A stretch of DNA of 34,219 bases from Kiloniellaceae bacterium (GTDB lineage Bacteria; Pseudomonadota; Alphaproteobacteria; Kiloniellales; J153): assembly GCA_021776115.1 (NCBI GenBank), contig JAJFGN010000082.1, positions 1 through 34,219 on the forward strand. Direction: 5' to 3'. A model generated the notes under the pieces. That model was not told where the DNA came from. It was given only the letters and a program-made list of their open reading frames with translations, and ran no database searches. The number at the start of each line of letters is the position of its first letter. Position 1 is the first letter of the stretch. Positions 31,435 through 34,219 of this stretch are shown here, piece by piece. The position numbers and the translations under genes were made by a program.

Positions 31435-33258
31435 ATGAGGATCGTACTGTTTTTTCTTCGCTGTATCGTTGGCGTGCTGGCGACTCTGGGCTTCTTGATG
31501 GTCGCGGGAGCCGGGACGGCCTGGATCTTATGGGGGCAGGTCGAGACTCTCCAAGTCCGGAAAGACCCTCTGCCCGAAACCATGGTGCTGACCCTCGACC
31601 TGGCGACGGGGCTGATCGAGGTTAAGCCGGACAATCCGCTCTCGCGCGTCTCTTTGGGTCCATCCATGGTCTTGCGCGAGATGCTGGACACGCTGGAGGC
31701 GGCGGGCGCGGACCCAAGGGTGAAAGGCCTGCTGGTGCGCCTGGGGCGCGGGTCGCCCGGCCTGGCTTTGGTTCAAGAATTGCGCGACGCGGTGCGCGAT
31801 TTTCGCGCCGCCGGAAAGTTCGCCATCGCCTTCGCGGAGACCTTCGGCGAGGCTGGCAACGGCACGCAGCATTACTACCTGGCAAGCGCCTTCGACCGCA
31901 TTTGGCTGCAGCCCTCGGGCGATATCGGACTGACCGGGTTCAGCCTGCAAAGCCCGTTCCTGCGCGGTGTCCTGAACGAAATCGGAATCGAACCGCAATT
32001 CGGTCAGCGCGGCCCCTATAAGGGCGCCACCGCGTTCATAACCGAAGAAGCCCTGCCCGCCCCACAGCGCGCCAATCTGCAACGCTTGCTCGATTCCTCG
32101 CTTGAGCAAGTGACGCAAGGCGTCGCGGCGGCCCGCGGCTTGTCCCCGGCCGCGGTCGCGCGCCTTATCGATACCGCGCCAATCGATTCGAAGCGGGCCA
32201 TGGAAGCGGGACTGATCGACAGCATGGGCTATCTCGACGCGGCGGAAGCGGACGCCTTGGCGGCCGCCGACATCGCGGACGAAGACAAGCAAGAAGCCTT
32301 CGTGGCGCTGAGCGATTTCGCCAAACGGCGGGAGGCCGCGGTCGCAAGCGGCGAGACCGTCGCCCTGATCCATGGCTTGGGGCCCGTAATCCTCGACGCC
32401 GGGGAAAACGATCCGGTCTTCGGCCGCCTGAGCATGGGCGCGGACACGGTCGCCGCCGCCTTTCGCGCCGCGATGGACGAGCCGGACGTCAAGGCGATCG
32501 TGTTCCGGATCGATAGTCCCGGTGGATCCTATGTCGCCTCGGACGTGATCTGGCACGAAGTCAAGCGCGCCCGGGAGGCCGGCATGCCGGTCATCGTCAG
32601 CATGGGCGGTGTGGCCGCGTCGGGCGGTTACTTCGTCGCCGCCCCCGCGCACGCCATCGTTGCCCAGCCGGGCACGATCACCGGCTCCATCGGGGTGATC
32701 ACCGGCAAGGTAGTTCTGACCGGCCTGTGGGATCGCCTTGGCGTTAACTGGGACGGTGTGAAGGCCGGTGCGCGCGCCGATACCTGGAGCCCGAACCGCA
32801 ATTTCACGGCGGCCGAGTGGAGCCAAGTGCAATCGACGCTCGACCGCATTTACGGGGACTTCACCAACAAGGTCGCCGAAGGGCGCGGACTGGCCCTGCA
32901 GAAGGTATTGGATGTCGCGGGCGGACGCGTCTGGACCGGCGCCGACGCCCTCGACGTCGGCCTGGTCGATGCCCTGGGCGGTTACCGCAAGGCCTTCGCC
33001 TTGGCGCGGGAGGCAGCCGGCCTGGACCCCGAGGCGCCGGTTCAGGTGCGGGTGTTCCCCGAGGCGCGGGATCCCGTAAGGGCGTTTCTGGAAGATGCGC
33101 TCGGCGATGTTTTGGGGGCGCCGGGCATGAGTACAATGGTGCGTGGCCTGGCCCGTGTGGTGCGGGCCTTGGAGCCCGTGGCGAGACTATTCGAAAGCCT
33201 TGGCTCGGGTTCGCGCGGCGCGGAGCTCACGTTGCGCCACGTCGAAGAGATTCGTTAA
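31435..33258 (+). CDS. sppA: Signal peptide peptidase SppA, 67-kDa type
   Basis: The 607-residue membrane-bound serine protease clears cleaved signal peptides. An N-terminal membrane anchor (about 3-33) is followed by two tandem ClpP/crotonase-like domains. The catalytic dyad is visible: K196 in RGPYKGA (first domain) and S396 in GGVAASGGYFVAA (second domain), equivalent to K209 and S409 of E. coli SppA. FRIDSPGGSYVASD precedes the serine as usual. The length matches the full-length E. coli type rather than the short bacillus type. The frame is open from 31270, but ATG 31435 gives a proper anchor and is chosen. It is divergent from the RNA methyltransferase and 161 bases before the next gene. 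Confidence 0.95.
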   Translation: MRIVLFFLRCIVGVLATLGFLMVAGAGTAWILWGQVETLQVRKDPLPETMVLTLDLATGLIEVKPDNPLSRVSLGPSMVLREMLDTLEAAGADPRVKGLLVRLGRGSPGLALVQELRDAVRDFRAAGKFAIAFAETFGEAGNGTQHYYLASAFDRIWLQPSGDIGLTGFSLQSPFLRGVLNEIGIEPQFGQRGPYKGATAFITEEALPAPQRANLQRLLDSSLEQVTQGVAAARGLSPAAVARLIDTAPIDSKRAMEAGLIDSMGYLDAAEADALAAADIADEDKQEAFVALSDFAKRREAAVASGETVALIHGLGPVILDAGENDPVFGRLSMGADTVAAAFRAAMDEPDVKAIVFRIDSPGGSYVASDVIWHEVKRAREAGMPVIVSMGGVAASGGYFVAAPAHAIVAQPGTITGSIGVITGKVVLTGLWDRLGVNWDGVKAGARADTWSPNRNFTAAEWSQVQSTLDRIYGDFTNKVAEGRGLALQKVLDVAGGRVWTGADALDVGLVDALGGYRKAFALAREAAGLDPEAPVQVRVFPEARDPVRAFLEDALGDVLGAPGMSTMVRGLARVVRALEPVARLFESLGSGSRGAELTLRHVEEIR

Positions 33259-33419
33259 GGCGCGGAGGACCGGTCCTTGTCGCACGGCCTATCACAGGCT
33301 TTCACATGCGCGTGAATTCATGCGGCGCCTGGGTGTTGGCGCTGTCCGCCCAGGTCCGCGCGACCTAAAATCGGTAACGTTCAGGATCAAGAAAGAAGGG
33401 CCGCTTTGCGCTGGGCGGC
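33259..33419. other. Intergenic stretch, no feature found
   Basis: The 161 bases between sppA and the 2OG-oxygenase gene hold no coding region, strong hairpin or promoter that I can support. Confidence 0.5.
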
Positions 33420-34076
33420 ATGTGCATGTTTCGACACCAAGCCGTCCAAGAAGTTTTTCCAACGCCGCTGTGGATCGCGGATCTCGATGAAGCGATCGGC
33501 GAGCCGCTTAACCGACGCTTGCTGAAAACGATCCACGAATTGATCGAGCCACGCGAACCCCTCGGGACCGGCGGCTCTTGGCAAACCGATCCGACGCTGC
33601 ATGAGCGCGCCGAGTTTGCCGACTTTATGACCGTCGTCTTGAAGACCGCGAAGGGCGCGCTCGAATTTCTCGATCTCGACTACGAAGGATTCGAATGCAC
33701 CGCCTGTTGGGCCAACATCAATCCGACCGGCGGCAAGAACTCCAGCCACACCCACCCAAACAATTATTTAAGTGGGGTTTACTATGTGGCGGTACCGGAA
33801 GGCGCCGGCAATATCGAGTTCGCCGACCCACGGGCGCAGGCCGGCGTCATCATGCCGCCAACCGGGAAGTGGAATAAATTCACCGGCAACAAGGTCGCGG
33901 TTCCGGTCATGCCTGGACGCCTGGTTATCTTTCCATCCTGGCTGAGCCATTCCGTACCCGCCAACACCAGCGCCGATGAGCGCGTCAGCATCAGCTTCAA
34001 TATCATGTTCACACACTACACCGAGACCATGAGCGGTACCCTCTGGAAAAAAGGCTCGGCGCGGATTCGCGACTAG
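33420..34076 (+). CDS. 2-oxoglutarate/Fe(II) oxygenase, TIGR02466 type
   Basis: The 218-residue soluble protein matches the TIGR02466 family of putative 2OG-Fe(II) oxygenases. The double-stranded beta-helix marks are SHTHPNNYLSGVYYV (H110, H112), NIEFADPR (D136), VIFPSWLSHSVP (H177, likely distal iron ligand) and DERVSISFNI (R188, likely 2OG carboxylate binding). The N-terminal helical part has WQTDPTLHERAEF. The substrate is unknown. The start at 33420 or the ATG at 33426 lacks a clear ribosome site. An IS5-type element begins 6 bases after the stop, so the insertion is just outside the gene. Confidence 0.88.
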   Translation: MCMFRHQAVQEVFPTPLWIADLDEAIGEPLNRRLLKTIHELIEPREPLGTGGSWQTDPTLHERAEFADFMTVVLKTAKGALEFLDLDYEGFECTACWANINPTGGKNSSHTHPNNYLSGVYYVAVPEGAGNIEFADPRAQAGVIMPPTGKWNKFTGNKVAVPVMPGRLVIFPSWLSHSVPANTSADERVSISFNIMFTHYTETMSGTLWKKGSARIRD

Positions 34077-34080
34077 GCCT

Positions 34081-34219
34081 AGGGTCTGTGGACAATTAGG
34101 ATTCCCATTTACGACGAAACGTGATTCAAGCTTCCTTTTGAGGAGGTTTTCATGCGCACCGAACGTTTTGTCATTTCGGACCGGAGGTGGTCTTTGATTG
34201 AACCGTTGTTGCCGGGCAA
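34081..34219 (+). mobile_element. Left end of an IS5-family insertion sequence, cut by window edge
   Basis: The end CTAGGGTCTGTGGAC (34079-34093) resembles the end of the remnant at 6139-6151 (CTAGGGCCTGGAC). It is followed by about 60 noncoding bases and an AGGAGG ribosome site in front of a transposase start. Both ends are preceded by CTAG, a possible target preference. The other end is outside the window. Confidence 0.8.
34152..34219 (+). CDS. IS5-family transposase, N-terminal fragment
   Basis: The visible 22 codons read MRTERFVISDRRWSLIEPLL, then PG. This is the usual N-terminal region of IS5-family transposases (L-T-D-x-x-W-x-x-I-x-P-L-L-P pattern). AGGAGG lies just upstream (34140-34145). 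The gene runs off the window, so its intactness cannot be judged. Confidence 0.85.
   Translation, partial: MRTERFVISDRRWSLIEPLLPG

Noticed and set aside
29850-31625. A 591-codon open frame on the plus strand.
   Set aside because: It is antisense to the RNA methyltransferase, whose motifs are complete; the frame is low-complexity, Arg-rich and typical of GC-rich shadows.
31528-32832. A 434-codon open frame on the minus strand.
   Set aside because: It is antisense to sppA, which carries the full catalytic dyad; no recognisable domain on the other strand.

Overview
The window looks like chromosomal DNA of a GC-rich alphaproteobacterium, probably Rhodospirillales-like. The support is an EipB/DUF1849 periplasmic protein, a C4-pathway 5-aminolevulinate synthase, the pdxH / 17-kDa-antigen-like lipoprotein / DnaJ / fabI / aroC neighbourhood, and dispersed GTCATCCCGG-type palindromic repeats. 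This assignment is inferred from gene content, not from a search. I see no rRNA, tRNA, CRISPR array or prophage.

Layout. 1-464: a partial palindromic repeat and a 265-bp MITE-like element with 33-bp perfect inverted ends. 465-4246: eipB-like gene, D-2-hydroxyacid dehydrogenase, diguanylate cyclase, a small DUF6505-like protein, then a second palindromic repeat. 4247-6142: ABC-F ATPase, with the tail of a degraded IS5-type transposase abutting its stop. 6263-7559: AT-richer, translationally coupled ArsR / AHSA1-SRPBCC / GFA cassette. 7603-9715: M20 amidohydrolase and a tandem universal stress protein (Usp). 9954-13695: class III transaminase, 5-aminolevulinate synthase and a LamG-VanZ membrane protein. 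13751-14812: SRPBCC protein and TetR regulator with matching operators. 14975-15520: PadR-like protein followed by a strong bidirectional terminator. 15623-18737 (minus strand): Usp, two unknown small proteins, an SDR and a 1-Cys peroxiredoxin. 18832-20380: CDF cation exporter and pdxH. 20561-25928: lipoprotein, CbpA-like DnaJ, CbpM-like modulator, YihY membrane protein, fabI and aroC. 25970-29947: third palindromic repeat, then a NemR-like electrophile-detoxification cluster (TetR, DOPA-dioxygenase-like protein, Old Yellow Enzyme, YfcG-type GST, SDR). 30009-34076: TrmA/RlmD-type RNA methyltransferase, SppA and a 2OG-Fe(II) oxygenase. 34081-34219: the start of an IS5-family element cut by the window edge.

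How the genes work together. The most informative signals are regulatory. Identical FNR/FixK-type boxes (TTGACCTGGGTCAA, with identical flanks) precede both tandem-Usp genes, and a one-mismatch version precedes 5-aminolevulinate synthase. In two of the three a T-A-N-N-N-T -10-like hexamer lies exactly 22 nt past the box. This suggests a local oxygen-responsive regulon joining haem synthesis and Usp/peroxiredoxin stress genes. Two related TetR regulators sit by operators sharing the core CGATCGGTC, so cross-talk is possible. Most enzymes here belong to known families. The least described parts are the FNR-boxed stress cluster with its two unknown small proteins, the palindromic repeat family, the MITE-like element and three separate 13-bp tandem duplications.
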